Assembly: GCA_023846275.1 (NCBI GenBank)
Contig: CM043878.1
Span: 12,779,501-12,843,500, forward strand
Direction: 5' to 3'
Origin: Vanilla planifolia
Lineage: Eukaryota > Streptophyta > Magnoliopsida > Asparagales > Orchidaceae
Length of the DNA stretch: 64,000 nucleotides
Shown here: positions 23,246 through 37,765 of the stretch, in pieces
Layout: each line of letters begins with the position of its first letter
Position numbering within the stretch: position 1 is the first letter of the stretch
Translations under genes and position numbers: made by a program
Notes under the pieces: model-generated
Database searches by the model: none
The model's input: the letters and a program-made list of their open reading frames with translations, nothing else
Told to the model about the DNA's origin: nothing

Positions 23246-26073
23246 CCTTTTTTCCAATTTGAATATTTATGATTAGAGTTTATAAAATATTAATTTATTT
23301 TTTATAACATGGAGAATGAAGAAAATTTCTTTTGAATATTTTAATTTAGCAGAAATGTAGTCTAATTATTTTTAAAATTTTTTTATTTAAAAATATAAAT
23401 AAAAAAATAATCTCAAAAGAAATATTATCGTTATATATTATTTTTTTTATTTTTAAAATGAAATCCTAAAATATTAATTGAAAAATTAAAATATAAAATT
23501 ATTTTTTCCTTTTATCAATAATATAATTTACTTGTTTATCATTCATGTTACAAAGAAAATTAACAAGGGATCGTTCTCGTGATCTACGATTCATATAAAT
23601 ATATTTATAATGAGTAGAGAAAATAAATATAAAATTCAAAACCTAAATAATATTCGCAACTTGATAAAATGGCTCAACGAATTAAATAGAATTATATGCG
23701 AACAGAATCCCAAAATTTAAGTATAGTATACTACAAAAATGTAATAAAGGCTTCTTCGTAATTCACTTACGGCTATCAAATTATAAAAAAAATTAACAAA
23801 TAAATTTTTACGGAAGCATTCGATAATATGAGCAGCCAAACGAAACTGCAAAAATTACTCGATAAATAAACGAATAAACATATTTATTAATACACATATT
23901 TATTTATTTTTCTTCTCTCAATATTAAATCAGAGTTTTATGATAAATAACTATTTTAATTATTTATTAGTTCAATGTTTTATTCTAAAAACAAAAACTCT
24001 AAAATTTCTTTCATATATTAAAAGTAAAGAGTGGATATTAGTTTTCATATCGATTATATAATATAGTTGTCATTTATATTTTAAATTAATTGAATATATA
24101 TATATATATATATATATTATTTAGAAGAGAAAAATAAAAATTTGAAAATATGGGAGATTCATGACGAAAACTAAATACAATTGTTAGAATTAGAGACTAA
24201 CATGATGTCATAATATAAAAAAAATAATTTAATAACACGCTAAAAGAAGCCCAAAAAATCGTGCGGAAATGTTTTTTTTGATAATTCAATTATACAAACT
24301 AAATCATTAGACAATCGACATGGGTACTTTTACTTAAGAAATTTGTAAATTGGATCACGATAAAAATATAAAAAATGCGTCATAATATTTATGGTTTTCT
24401 TTAAATTTTAATCGATTATTTAGTTAAATTGAAAAAAAAAAAACGATAAAATGTACATGCAGTTGTCTTTATTAATACCATTTGATAATGACTTTTTAAA
24501 TATATTAAGTACAACTGAATCTTAAATTCATAAATATATCTGATAATTTTCATAACTTTTTTGAACCTTCAAACGTAATATATTTTCTAAAACTTTACGA
24601 ATAATTCACATGGAGAAAAAGAGATTTTTATTATAAAAAAATTCCTAAAACTAATTATATATATGTGTGTTGATAGTTAATCACAAATATTTTTGTCATT
24701 ACATTTGTTGAGAAAGGTAGTAAAATAATATTTATTTTTCAAAATCTTTTTTGTTAATTAATTCATTTATGTTTAAAAGTTTTTTAATTTTTTTATATTA
24801 TATTTTTTGTTGTTCTTTTGAATCACTATTATTCTTAATAGTATAAAGAAGACATAAAATATATGCAATGAAAATAATTTTAATGATTAAATTTATTTAT
24901 AAAAAATATAGTATGCATTAACTCTTATATATTATAATTTATGTTTAATACGTAGAAACCAAATATAATATATATAATATGTTAAGTTAAAAATTACAGT
25001 TTTATAATAATATAATCTTGAAAATTATGTAATATAATCATATTATTTATATTTGACAAAATAAATTCACTCTACTAACTTAATTTCATATTATAAAACA
25101 TTTTTTCACTAATAAATTCATTTAAGTTAGAATTTTTTTAATTTTTTTAATTTTTTTAAATTTTTTAAATATATATTTTATATCACAATTATTCTCAACA
25201 ATAATAGCTAATATGATGTGTATCAAGAAGAAAACAATTTTTACAATTAAATTTATTTATCTAAATTTTATTATTTATCATGAATTAGTGAAATGTATAA
25301 ATATTAATGTTATTTATTTTATATTTTTTTAAATAAAAATTGATTATACACATAAAATCAAAAGTAATGTAAAACATATAACATTTTTATTTATTGGTTT
25401 CCTAATTAAAAAAAAGAAAAAAAAATCAAACTCACAATGCACGTATTTTTTTAGTAGTCATCAATAATGACAATACTTTTATTTTAGTCACACATTATTA
25501 AATTATACAATTGTCAAATATCAAGACAAATGGTGAGTCAATTAAAACAAAATTTCTCCTAAAATATCACAATTTTGTGGGGTTATCATTTGCATAAGTC
25601 ACATATTATATTATATTTAAAAAATATAAAATGATAAACAATTCTAGAATATGTGAATATTACAATAATTATGAACGTAGAATATTCAAAATAATTGTTC
25701 GTTTTATATATTTTTAGTATTTCGATTTTTCAGTATGATTTATTTTTTATTTTTTATTATTCTTCTATTTTTTTTTGTTTTTTAATAATTTAAAATCTTA
25801 ATTTTTATTTAGAAATAATAAAATTTTTTAAATTTATATCATTATTTTTTATTAACAATTGATTTAATAATTTTAATGAAGAGGTTCATGTTTTGATATA
25901 GATATTTACATAAAATCCAAAACTTTAATTTATTCCTAATAAATAATAGTTTAATATTTATTTTGAAATGCTTTTGAAAACAGGCAGCGTAATTTATATT
26001 TTTCCGAACTTCGAAAAAAGAAAAAAAAAAAAAAAAAGAATACGTTTAAGCAATGCACTTTTTTTTTTTGGTG

Positions 26074-26311
26074 TGTCCCGCACAATAATAACTCGTACAA
26101 TTATAGGACCGTCCGCATAAACGTCATGATGCGGACGCCGAAAATGGCCAAAATCCGTGAGCTAACACTCACGGTTTTTCTGCGAAATCGCCGAATCCGA
26201 AGGGTTATTCAGTTTTGCAATGTCGCACAGAACTTTGATGCGGACACCCGCAAAACTACGAAGGCGACAAACATGCGACGTTTGTTTATTGGGTAATATC
26301 TCCACGTTTTT
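26074..26311 (+). ncRNA. Element A, unit 8
   Basis: One private change, AATAACAAC to AATAATAAC near 26089. It falls immediately outside the AATAA arm of the proposed closing stem. Confidence 0.55.
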
Positions 26312-26639
26312 ATTTTTAAATGTTTAGGGTACTAGGTTATTCGTAAAATGTTTTCTAAATTTTTCTATTGGTGAAATATCAAAACAATTTTCATAATTTT
26401 TTTAATAATTAATATTAATATTTTCTAAAAAAATATATTTTAAATAAATATTATTTTTTCTCTCTATCTTTCTATTTCTTCATTTTTTGTCTTTTATTTT
26501 ATTAATAAATAGATTTTTATATTTACCTTGCAAATTTCTCTCTAAAATTAATATGATATGCATAATAATTGTTATTAAAATATATATTTATTTATAGCCA
26601 TTCATTCTTTTGCAAAAATACTTCCGTTTATTTATTATA

Positions 26640-26869
26640 TGTCCCGCACCGTACAAAATATAAATTGTATGCATATGGCCGCATATTTGATGTATGCGGA
26701 CGCAAAAAAACCGTAAAACCCGTGAGCGAACCATCACGGATTTCTGCATAAATTTGCCATGCAGCGGGTGCCAAATTTTGTGACGGTCGCATAGAACGTT
26801 CTGTGCGGAACGGCTTAATATAAAAACATCTATTCTTATGCGGCTTAATTGTAGGATTCTCGGCGTTTT
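26640..26869 (+). ncRNA. Element B, unit 8
   Basis: Identical by eye to the unit 1 element B. Confidence 0.55.
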
Positions 26870-27711
26870 CCTTTTTTCCAATTTGAATATTTATGATTAG
26901 AGTTTATAAAATATTAATTTATTTTTTATAACATGGAGAATGAAGAAAATTTCTTTTGAATATTTTAATTTAGCAGAAATGTAGTCTAATTATTTTTAAA
27001 ATTTTTTTATTTAAAAATATAAATAAAAAAATAATCTCAAAAGAAATATTATCGTTATATATTATTTTTTTTATTTTTAAAATGAAATCCTAAAATATTA
27101 ATTGAAAAATTAAAATATAAAATTATTTTTTCCTTTTATCAATAATATAATTTACTTGTTTATCATTCATGTTACAAAGAAAATTAACAAGGGATCGTTC
27201 TCGTGATCTACGATTCATATAAATATATTTATAATGAGTAGAGAAAATAAATATAAAATTCAAAACCTAAATAATATTCGCAACTTGATAAAATGGCTCA
27301 ACGAATTAAATAGAATTATATGCGAACAGAATCCCAAAATTTAAGTATAGTATACTACAAAAATGTAATAAAGGCTTCTTCGTAATTCACTTACGGCTAT
27401 CAAATTATAAAAAAAATTAACAAATAAATTTTTACGGAAGCATTCGATAATATGAGCAGCCAAACGAAACTGCAAAAATTACTCGATAAATAAACGAATA
27501 AACATATTTATTAATACACATATTTATTTATTTTTCTTCTCTCAATATTAAATCAGAGTATTATGATAAATAACTATTTTAATTATTTATTAGTTCAATG
27601 TTTTATTCTAAAAACAAAAACTCTAAAATTTCTTTCATATATTAAAAGTAAAGAGTGGATATTAGTTTTCATATCGATTATATAATATAGTTGTCATTTA
27701 TATTTTAAATT

Positions 27712-27743
<32 letters not shown>

Positions 27744-29697
27744 TATTTAGAAGAGAAAAATAAAAATTTGAAAATATGGGAGATTCATGACGAAAACTAA
27801 ATACAATTGTTAGAATTAGAGACTAACATGATGTCATAATATAAAAAAAATAATTTAATAACACGCTAAAAGAAGCCCAAAAAATCGTGCGGAAATGTTT
27901 TTTTTGATAATTCAATTATACAAACTAAATCATTAGACAATCGACATGGGTACTTTTACTTAAGAAATTTGTAAATTGGATCACGATAAAAATATAAAAA
28001 ATGCGTCATAATATTTATGGTTTTCTTTAAATTTTAATCGATTATTTAGTTAAATTGAAAAAAAAAAACGATAAAATGTACATGCAGTTGTCTTTATTAA
28101 TACCATTTGATAATGACTTTTTAAATATATTAAGTACAACTGAATCTTAAATTCATAAATATATCTGATAATTTTCATAACTTTTTTGAACCTTCAAACG
28201 TAATATATTTTCTAAAACTTTACGAATAATTCACATGGAGAAAAAGAGATTTTTATTATAAAAAAATTCCTAAAACTAATTATATATATGTGTGTTGATA
28301 GTTAATCACAAATATTTTTGTCATTACATTTGTTGAGAAAGGTAGTAAAATAATATTTATTTTTCAAAATCTTTTTTGTTAATTAATTCATTTATGTTTA
28401 AAAGTTTTTTAATTTTTTTATATTATATTTTTTGTTGTTCTTTTGAATCACTATTATTCTTAATAGTATAAAGAAGACATAAAATATATGCAATGAAAAT
28501 AATTTTAATGATTAAATTTATTTATAAAAAATATAGTATGCATTAACTCTTATATATTATAATTTATGTTTAATACGTAGAAACCAAATATAATATATAT
28601 AATATGTTAAGTTAAAAATTACAGTTTTATAATAATATAATCTTGAAAATTATGTAATATAATCATATTATTTATATTTGACAAAATAAATTCACTCTAC
28701 TAACTTAATTTCATATTATAAAACATTTTTTCACTAATAAATTCATTTAAGTTAGAATTTTTTTAATTTTTTTAATTTTTTTAAATTTTTTAAATATATA
28801 TTTTATATCACAATTATTCTCAACAATAATAGCTAATATGATGTGTATCAAGAAGAAAACAATTTTTACAATTAAATTTATTTATCTAAATTTTATTATT
28901 TATCATGAATTAATGAAATGTATAAATATTAATGTTATTTATTTTATATTTTTTTAAATAAAAATTGATTATACACATAAAATCAAAAGTAATGTAAAAC
29001 ATATAACATTTTTATTTATTGGTTTCCTAATTAAAAAAAAGAAAAAAAAATCAAACTCACAATGCACGTATTTTTTTAGTAGTCATCAATAATGACAATA
29101 CTTTTATTTTAGTCACACATTATTAAATTATACAATTGTCAAATATCAAGACAAATGGTGAGTCAATTAAAACAAAATTTCTCCTAAAATATCACAATTT
29201 TGTGGGGTTATCATTTGCATAAGTCACATATTATATTATATATAAAAAATATAAAATGATAAACAATTCTAGAATATGTGAATATTACAATAATTATGAA
29301 CGTAGAATATTCAAAATAATTGTTCGTTTTATATATTTTTAGTATTTCGATTTTTCAGTATGATTTATTTTTTATTTTTTATTATTCTTCTATTTTTTTT
29401 TGTTTTTTAATAATTTAAAATCTTAATTTTTATTTAGAAATAATAAATTTTTTTAAATTTATATCATTATTTTTTATTAACAATTGATTTAATAATTTTA
29501 ATGAAGAGGTTCATGTTTTGATATAGATATTTACATAAAATCCAAAACTTTAATTTATTCCTAATAAATAATAGTTTAATATTTATTTTGAAATGCTTTT
29601 GAAAACAGGCAGCGTAATTTATATTTTTCCGAACTTCGAAAAAAGAAAAAAAAAAAAAAAAGAATACGTTTAAGCAATGCACTTTTTTTTTTTGGTG

Positions 29698-29935
29698 TGT
29701 CCCGCACAATAACAACTCGTACAATTATAGGACCGTCCGCATAAACGTCATGATGCGGACGCCGAAAATGGCCAAAATCCGTGAGCTAACACTCACGGTT
29801 TTTCTGCGAAATCGCCGAATCCGAAGGGTTATTCAGTTTTGCAATGTCGCACAGAACTTTGATGCGGACACCCGCCAAACTACGAAGGCGACAAACATGC
29901 GACGTTTGTTTATTGGGTAATATCTCCACGTTTTT
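29698..29935 (+). ncRNA. Element A, unit 9
   Basis: Carries CCCGCCAAAC instead of CCCGCAAAAC near 29872, shared with unit 10 and outside the proposed stems. Confidence 0.55.
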
Positions 29936-30263
29936 ATTTTTAAATGTTTAGGGTACTAGGTTATTCGTAAAATGTTTTCTAAATTTTTCTATTGGTGAAA
30001 TATCAAAACAATTTTCATAATTTTTTTAATAATTAATATTAATATTTTCTAAAAAAATATATTTTAAATAAATATTATTTTTTCTCTCTATCTTTCTATT
30101 TCTTCATTTTTTGTCTTTTATTTTATTAATAAATAGATTTTTATATTTACCTTGCAAATTTCTCTCTAAAATTAATATGATATGCATAATAATTGTTATT
30201 AAAATATATATTTATTTATAGCCATTCATTCTTTTGCAAAAATACTTCCGTTTATTTATTATA

Positions 30264-30493
30264 TGTCCCGCACCGTACAAAATATAAATTGTATGCATAT
30301 GGCCGCATATTTGATGTATGCGGACGCAAAAAAACCGTAAAACCCGTGAGCGAACCATCACGGATTTCTGCATAAATTTGCCATGCAGCGGGTGCCAAAT
30401 TTTGTGACGGTCGCATAGAACGTTCTGTGCGGAACGGCTTAATATAAAAACATCTATTCTTATGCGGCTTAATTGTAGGATTCTCGGCGTTTT
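30264..30493 (+). ncRNA. Element B, unit 9
   Basis: Identical by eye to the unit 1 element B. Confidence 0.55.
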
Positions 30494-31335
30494 CCTTTTT
30501 TCCAATTTGAATATTTATGATTAGAGTTTATAAAATATTAATTTATTTTTTATAACATGGAGAATGAAGAAAATTTCTTTTGAATATTTTAATTTAGCAG
30601 AAATGTAGTCTAATTATTTTTAAAATTTTTTTATTTAAAAATATAAATAAAAAAATAATCTCAAAAGAAATATTATCGTTATATATTATTTTTTTTATTT
30701 TTAAAATGAAATCCTAAAATATTAATTGAAAAATTAAAATATAAAATTATTTTTTCCTTTTATCAATAATATAATTTACTTGTTTATCATTCATGTTACA
30801 AAGAAAATTAACAAGGGATCGTTCTCGTGATCTACGATTCATATAAATATATTTATAATGAGTAGAGAAAATAAATATAAAATTCAAAACCTAAATAATA
30901 TTCGCAACTTGATAAAATGGCTCAACGAATTAAATAGAATTATATGCGAACAGAATCCCAAAATTTAAGTATAGTATACTACAAAAATGTAATAAAGGCT
31001 TCTTCGTAATTCACTTACGGCTATCAAATTATAAAAAAAATTAACAAATAAATTTTTACGGAAGCATTCGATAATATGAGCAGCCAAACGAAACTGCAAA
31101 AATTACTCGATAAATAAACGAATAAACATATTTATTAATACACATATTTATTTATTTTTCTTCTCTCAATATTAAATCAGAGTATTATGATAAATAACTA
31201 TTTTAATTATTTATTAGTTCAATGTTTTATTCTAAAAACAAAAACTCTAAAATTTCTTTCATATATTAAAAGTAAAGAGTGGATATTAGTTTTCATATCG
31301 ATTATATAATATAGTTGTCATTTATATTTTAAATT

Positions 31336-31367
<32 letters not shown>

Positions 31368-33322
31368 TATTTAGAAGAGAAAAATAAAAATTTGAAAATA
31401 TGGGAGATTCATGACGAAAACTAAATACAATTGTTAGAATTAGAGACTAACATGATGTCATAATATAAAAAAAATAATTTAATAACACGCTAAAAGAAGC
31501 CCAAAAAATCGTGCGGAAATGTTTTTTTTGATAATTCAATTATACAAACTAAATCATTAGACAATCGACATGGGTACTTTTACTTAAGAAATTTGTAAAT
31601 TGGATCACGATAAAAATATAAAAAATGCGTCATAATATTTATGGTTTTCTTTAAATTTTAATCGATTATTTAGTTAAATTGAAAAAAAAAAAACGATAAA
31701 ATGTACATGCAGTTGTCTTTATTAATACCATTTGATAATGACTTTTTAAATATATTAAGTACAACTGAATCTTAAATTCATAAATATATCTGATAATTTT
31801 CATAACTTTTTTGAACCTTCAAACGTAATATATTTTCTAAAACTTTACGAATAATTCACATGGAGAAAAAGAGATTTTTATTATAAAAAAATTCCTAAAA
31901 CTAATTATATATATGTGTGTTGATAGTTAATCACAAATATTTTTGTCATTACATTTGTTGAGAAAGGTAGTAAAATAATATTTATTTTTCAAAATCTTTT
32001 TTGTTAATTAATTCATTTATGTTTAAAAGTTTTTTAATTTTTTTATATTATATTTTTTGTTGTTCTTTTGAATCACTATTATTCTTAATAGTATAAAGAA
32101 GACATAAAATATATGCAATGAAAATAATTTTAATGATTAAATTTATTTATAAAAAATATAGTATGCATTAACTCTTATATATTATAATTTATGTTTAATA
32201 CGTAGAAACCAAATATAATATATATAATATGTTAAGTTAAAAATTACAGTTTTATAATAATATAATCTTGAAAATTATGTAATATAATCATATTATTTAT
32301 ATTTGACAAAATAAATTCACTCTACTAACTTAATTTCATATTATAAAACATTTTTTCACTAATAAATTCATTTAAGTTAGAATTTTTTTAATTTTTTTAA
32401 TTTTTTTAAATTTTTTAAATATATATTTTATATCACAATTATTCTCAACAATAATAGCTAATATGATGTGTATCAAGAAGAAAACAATTTTTACAATTAA
32501 ATTTATTTATCTAAATTTTATTATTTATCATGAATTAATGAAATGTATAAATATTAATGTTATTTATTTTATATTTTTTTAAATAAAAATTGATTATACA
32601 CATAAAATCAAAAGTAATGTAAAACATATAACATTTTTATTTATTGGTTTCCTAATTAAAAAAAAGAAAAAAAAATCAAACTCACAATGCACGTATTTTT
32701 TTAGTAGTCATCAATAATGACAATACTTTTATTTTAGTCACACATTATTAAATTATACAATTGTCAAATATCAAGACAAATGGTGAGTCAATTAAAACAA
32801 AATTTCTCCTAAAATATCACAATTTTGTGGGGTTATCATTTGCATAAGTCACATATTATATTATATATAAAAAATATAAAATGATAAACAATTCTAGAAT
32901 ATGTGAATATTACAATAATTATGAACGTAGAATATTCAAAATAATTGTTCGTTTTATATATTTTTAGTATTTCGATTTTTCAGTATGATTTATTTTTTAT
33001 TTTTTATTATTCTTCTATTTTTTTTTGTTTTTTAATAATTTAAAATCTTAATTTTTATTTAGAAATAATAAATTTTTTTAAATTTATATCATTATTTTTT
33101 ATTAACAATTGATTTAATAATTTTAATGAAGAGGTTCATGTTTTGATATAGATATTTACATAAAATCCAAAACTTTAATTTATTCCTAATAAATAATAGT
33201 TTAATATTTATTTTGAAATGCTTTTGAAAACAGGCAGCGTAATTTATATTTTTCCGAACTTCGAAAAAAGAAAAAAAAAAAAAAAAGAATACGTTTAAGC
33301 AATGCACTTTTTTTTTTTGGTG

Positions 33323-33560
33323 TGTCCCGCACAATAACAACTCGTACAATTATAGGACCGTCCGCATAAACGTCATGATGCGGACGCCGAAAATGGCCAA
33401 AATCCGTGAGCTAACACTCACGGTTTTTCTGCGAAATCGCCGAATCCGAAGGGTTATTCAGTTTTGCAATGTCGCACAGAACTTTGATGCGGACACCCGC
33501 CAAACTACGAAGGCGACAAACATGCGACGTTTGTTTATTGGGTAATATCTCCACGTTTTT
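33323..33560 (+). ncRNA. Element A, unit 10
   Basis: Carries the CCCGCCAAAC variant seen in unit 9. Confidence 0.55.
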
Positions 33561-33888
33561 ATTTTTAAATGTTTAGGGTACTAGGTTATTCGTAAAATGT
33601 TTTCTAAATTTTTCTATTGGTGAAATATCAAAACAATTTTCATAATTTTTTTAATAATTAATATTAATATTTTCTAAAAAAATATATTTTAAATAAATAT
33701 TATTTTTTCTCTCTATCTTTCTATTTCTTCATTTTTTGTCTTTTATTTTATTAATAAATAGATTTTTATATTTACCTTGCAAATTTCTCTCTAAAATTAA
33801 TATGATATGCATAATAATTGTTATTAAAATATATATTTATTTATAGCCATTCATTCTTTTGCAAAAATACTTCCGTTTATTTATTATA

Positions 33889-34118
33889 TGTCCCGCACCG
33901 TACAAAATATAAATTGTATGCATATGGCCGCATATTTGATGTATGCGGACGCAAAAAAACCGTAAAACCCGTGAGCGAACCATCACGGATTTCTGCATAA
34001 ATTTGCCATGCAGCGGGTGCCAAATTTTGTGACGGTCGCATAGAACGTTCTGTGCGGAACGGCTTAATATAAAAACATCTATTCTTATGCGGCTTAATTG
34101 TAGGATTCTCGGCGTTTT
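33889..34118 (+). ncRNA. Element B, unit 10
   Basis: Identical by eye to the unit 1 element B. Confidence 0.55.
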
Positions 34119-34959
34119 CCTTTTTTCCAATTTGAATATTTATGATTAGAGTTTATAAAATATTAATTTATTTTTTATAACATGGAGAATGAAGAAAATT
34201 TCTTTTGAATATTTTAATTTAGCAGAAATGTAGTCTAATTATTTTTAAAATTTTTTTATTTAAAAATATAAATAAAAAAATAATCTCAAAAGAAATATTA
34301 TCGTTATATATTATTTTTTTATTTTTAAAATGAAATCCTAAAATATTAATTGAAAAATAAAAATATAAAATTATTTTTTCCTTTTATCAATAATATAATT
34401 TACTTGTTTATCATTCATGTTACAAAGAAAATTAACAAGGGATCGTTCTCGTGATCTACGATTCATATAAATATATTTATAATTAGTAGAGAAAATAAAT
34501 ATAAAATTCAAAACCTAAATAATATTCGCAACTTGATAAAATGGCTCAACGAATTAAATAGAATTATATGCGAACAGAATCCCAAAATTTAAGTATAGTA
34601 TACTACAAAAATGTAATAAAGGCTTCTTCGTAATTCACTTACGGCTATCAAATTATAAAAAAAATTAACAAATAAATTTTTACGGAAGCATTCGATAATA
34701 TGAGCAGCCAAACGAAACTGCAAAAATTACTCGATAAATAAACGAATAAACATATTTATTAATACACATATTTATTTATTTTTCTTCTCTCAATATTAAA
34801 TCAGAGTATTATGATAAATAACTATTTTAATTATTTATTAGTTCAATGTTTTATTCTAAAAACAAAAACTCTAAAATTTCTTTCATATATTAAAAGTAAA
34901 GAGTGGATATTAGTTTTCATATCGATTATATAATATAGTTGTCATTTATATTTTAAATT

Positions 34960-34965
<6 letters not shown>

Positions 34966-35015
<50 letters not shown>
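34966..35015. repeat. Expanded (AT)25 tract, unit 10
   Basis: 50 nt of perfect AT dinucleotide, about twice the typical 24-26 nt of units 3-9. It is the first of four consecutive expanded tracts. Confidence 0.95.
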
Positions 35016-35019
<4 letters not shown>

Positions 35020-36969
35020 TAGAAGAGAAAAATAAAAATTTGAAAATATGGGAGATTCATGACGAAAACTAAATACAATTGTTAGAATTAGAGACTAACA
35101 TGATGTCATAATATAAAAAAAATAATTTAATAACACGCTAAAAGAAGCCCAAAAAATCGTGCGGAAATGTTTTTTTTGATAATTCAATTATACAAACTAA
35201 ATCATTAGACAATCGACAAGGGTACTTTTACTTAAGAAATTTTTAAATTGGATCACGATAAAAATATAAAAAATGCGTCATAATATTTATGGTTTTCTTT
35301 AAATTTTAATCGATTATTTAGTTAAATTGAAAAAAAAAAACGATAAAATGTACATGCAGTTGTCTTTATTAATACCATTTGATAATGACTTTTTAAATAT
35401 ATTAAGTACAACTGAATCTTAAATTCATAAATATATCTGATAATTTTCATAACTTTTTTGAACCTTCAAACGTAATATATTTTCTAAAACTTTACGAATA
35501 ATTCACATAGAGAAAAAGAGATTTTTATTATAAAAAAATTCCTAAAACTAATTATATATATGTGTGTTGATAGTTAATCACAAATATTTTTGTCATTACA
35601 TTTGTTGAGAAAGGTAGTAAAATAATATTTATTTTTCAAAATCTTTTTTGTTAATTAATTCATTTATGTTTGAAAGTTTTTTAATTTTTTTATATTATAT
35701 TTTTTGTTGTTCTTTTGAATCACTATTATTCTTAATAGTATAAAGAAGACATAAAATATATGCAATGAAAATAATTTTAATGATTAAATTTATTTATAAA
35801 AAATATAGTATGCATTAACTCTTATATATTATAATTTATGTTTAATACGTAGAAACCAAATATAATATATATAATATGTTAAGTTAAAAATTACAGTTTT
35901 ATAATAATATAATCTTGAAAATTATGTAATATATCATATTATTTATATTTGACAAAATAAATTCACTCTACTAACTTAATTTCATATTATAAAACATTTT
36001 TTCACTAATAAATTCATTTAAGTTAGAATTTTTTTAATTTTTTTAATTTTTTTAAATTTTTTAAATATATATTTTATATCACAATTATTCTCAACAATAA
36101 TAGCTAATATGATGTGTATCAAGAAGAAAACAATTTTTACAATTAAATTTATTTATCTAAATTTTATTATTTATCATGAATTAGTGAAATGTATAAATAT
36201 TAATGTTATTTATTTTATATTTTTTTAAATAAAAATTGATTATACACATAAAATCAAAAGTAATGTAAAACATATAACATTTTTATTTATTGGTTTCCTA
36301 ATTAAAAAAAAGAAAAAAAAATCAAACTCACAATGCACGTATTTTTTTAGTAGTCATCAATAATGACAATACTTTTATTTTAGTCACACATTATTAAATT
36401 ATACAATTGTCAAATATCAAGACAAATGGTGAGTCAATTAAAACAAAATTTCTCCTAAAATATCACAATTTTGTGGGGTTATCATTTGCATAAGTCACAT
36501 ATTATATTATATATAAAAAATATAAAATGATAAACAATTCTAGAATATGTGAATATTACAATAATTATGAACGTAGAATATTCAAAATAATTGTTCGTTT
36601 TATATATTTTTAGTATTTCGATTTTTCAGTATGATTTATTTTTTATTTTTTATTATTCTTCTATTTTTTTTTGTTTTTTAATAATTTAAAATCTTAATTT
36701 TTATTTAGAAATAATAAAATTTTTTAAATTTATATCATTATTTTTTATTAACAATTGATTTAATAATTTTAATGAAGAGGTTCATGTTTTGATATAGATA
36801 TTTACATAAAATCCAAAACTTTAATTTATTCCTAATAAATAATAGTTTAATATTTATTTTGAAATGCTTTTGAAAACAGGCAGCGTAATTTATATTTTTC
36901 CGAACTTCGAAAAAAGAAAAAAAAAAAAAAAAAGAATACGTTTAAGCAATGCACTTTTTTTTTTTGGTG

Positions 36970-37207
36970 TGTCCCGCACAATAACAACTCGTACAATTAT
37001 AGGACCGTCCGCATAAACGTCATGATGCGGACGCCGAAAATGGCCAAAATCCGTGAGCTAACACTCACGGTTTTTCTGCGAAATCGCCGAATCCGAAGAG
37101 TTATTCAGTTTTGCAATGTCGCAAAGAACTTTGATGCGGACACCCGCAAAACTACGAAGGCGACAAACATGCGACGTTATTTTATTGGGTAATATCTCCA
37201 CGTTTTT
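36970..37207 (+). ncRNA. Element A, unit 11
   Basis: The most altered element A copy. It has GAAGAG for GAAGGG (near 37098), GCAAAG for GCACAG (near 37124) and GTTATTTT for GTTTGTTT (near 37176, shared with units 15 and 16). Arms of P1-P4 are unchanged. Confidence 0.55.
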
Positions 37208-37535
37208 ATTTTTAAATGTTTAGGGTACTAGGTTATTCGTAAAATGTTTTCTAAATTTTTCTATTGGTGAAATATCAAAACAATTTTCATAATTTTTTTA
37301 ATAATTAATATTAATATTTTCTAAAAAAATATATTTTAAATAAATATTATTTTTTCTCTCTATCTTTCTATTTCTTCATTTTTTGTCTTTTATTTTATTA
37401 ATAAATAGATTTTTATATTTACCTTGCAAATTTCTCTCTAAAATTAATATGATATGCATAATAATTGTTATTAAAATATATATTTATTTATAGCCATTCA
37501 TTCTTTTGCAAAAATACTTCCGTTTATTTATTATA

Positions 37536-37765
37536 TGTCCCGCACCGTACAAAATATAAATTGTATGCATATGGCCGCATATTTGATGTATGCGGACGCA
37601 AAAAAACCGTAAAACCCGTGAGCGAACCATCACGGATTTCTGCATAAATTTGCCATGCAGCGGGTGCCAAATTTTGTGACGGTCGCATAGAACGTTCTGT
37701 GCGGAACGGCTTAATATAAAAACATCTATTCTTATGCGGCTTAATTGTAGGATTCTCGGCGTTTT
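37536..37765 (+). ncRNA. Element B, unit 11
   Basis: Identical by eye to the unit 1 element B, in contrast to the altered element A beside it. Confidence 0.55.

Larger units (their letters stand above)
21760..25383 (+). repeat. Array unit 7
   Basis: 3,624 bp, CATGGG subfamily, (AT)12 at 24094-24117. Nearly identical to unit 6 over its first two thirds, but its end carries GAATTAGTG like unit 4. This looks like a recombination or conversion mosaic. Confidence 0.97.
25384..29008 (+). repeat. Array unit 8
   Basis: 3,625 bp, CATGGG subfamily, (AT)13 at 27718-27743. Shares TTATATTTAA (25611-25620) with unit 5. Confidence 0.97.
29009..32633 (+). repeat. Array unit 9
   Basis: 3,625 bp, CATGGG subfamily, (AT)13 at 31342-31367. 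Shares AATAAATTTTTTTAAAT (near 29441) with unit 10 only. Confidence 0.97.
32634..36279 (+). repeat. Array unit 10
   Basis: 3,646 bp, CAAGGG subfamily. Its first half matches unit 9 but its second half does not: it has GAAAAATAAAAAT like unit 2, AATTAGTAG (34481-34489, shared with units 14 and 18) and private changes near 35511, 35671 and 35930. A switch point between subfamilies therefore lies inside this unit. Confidence 0.97.
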
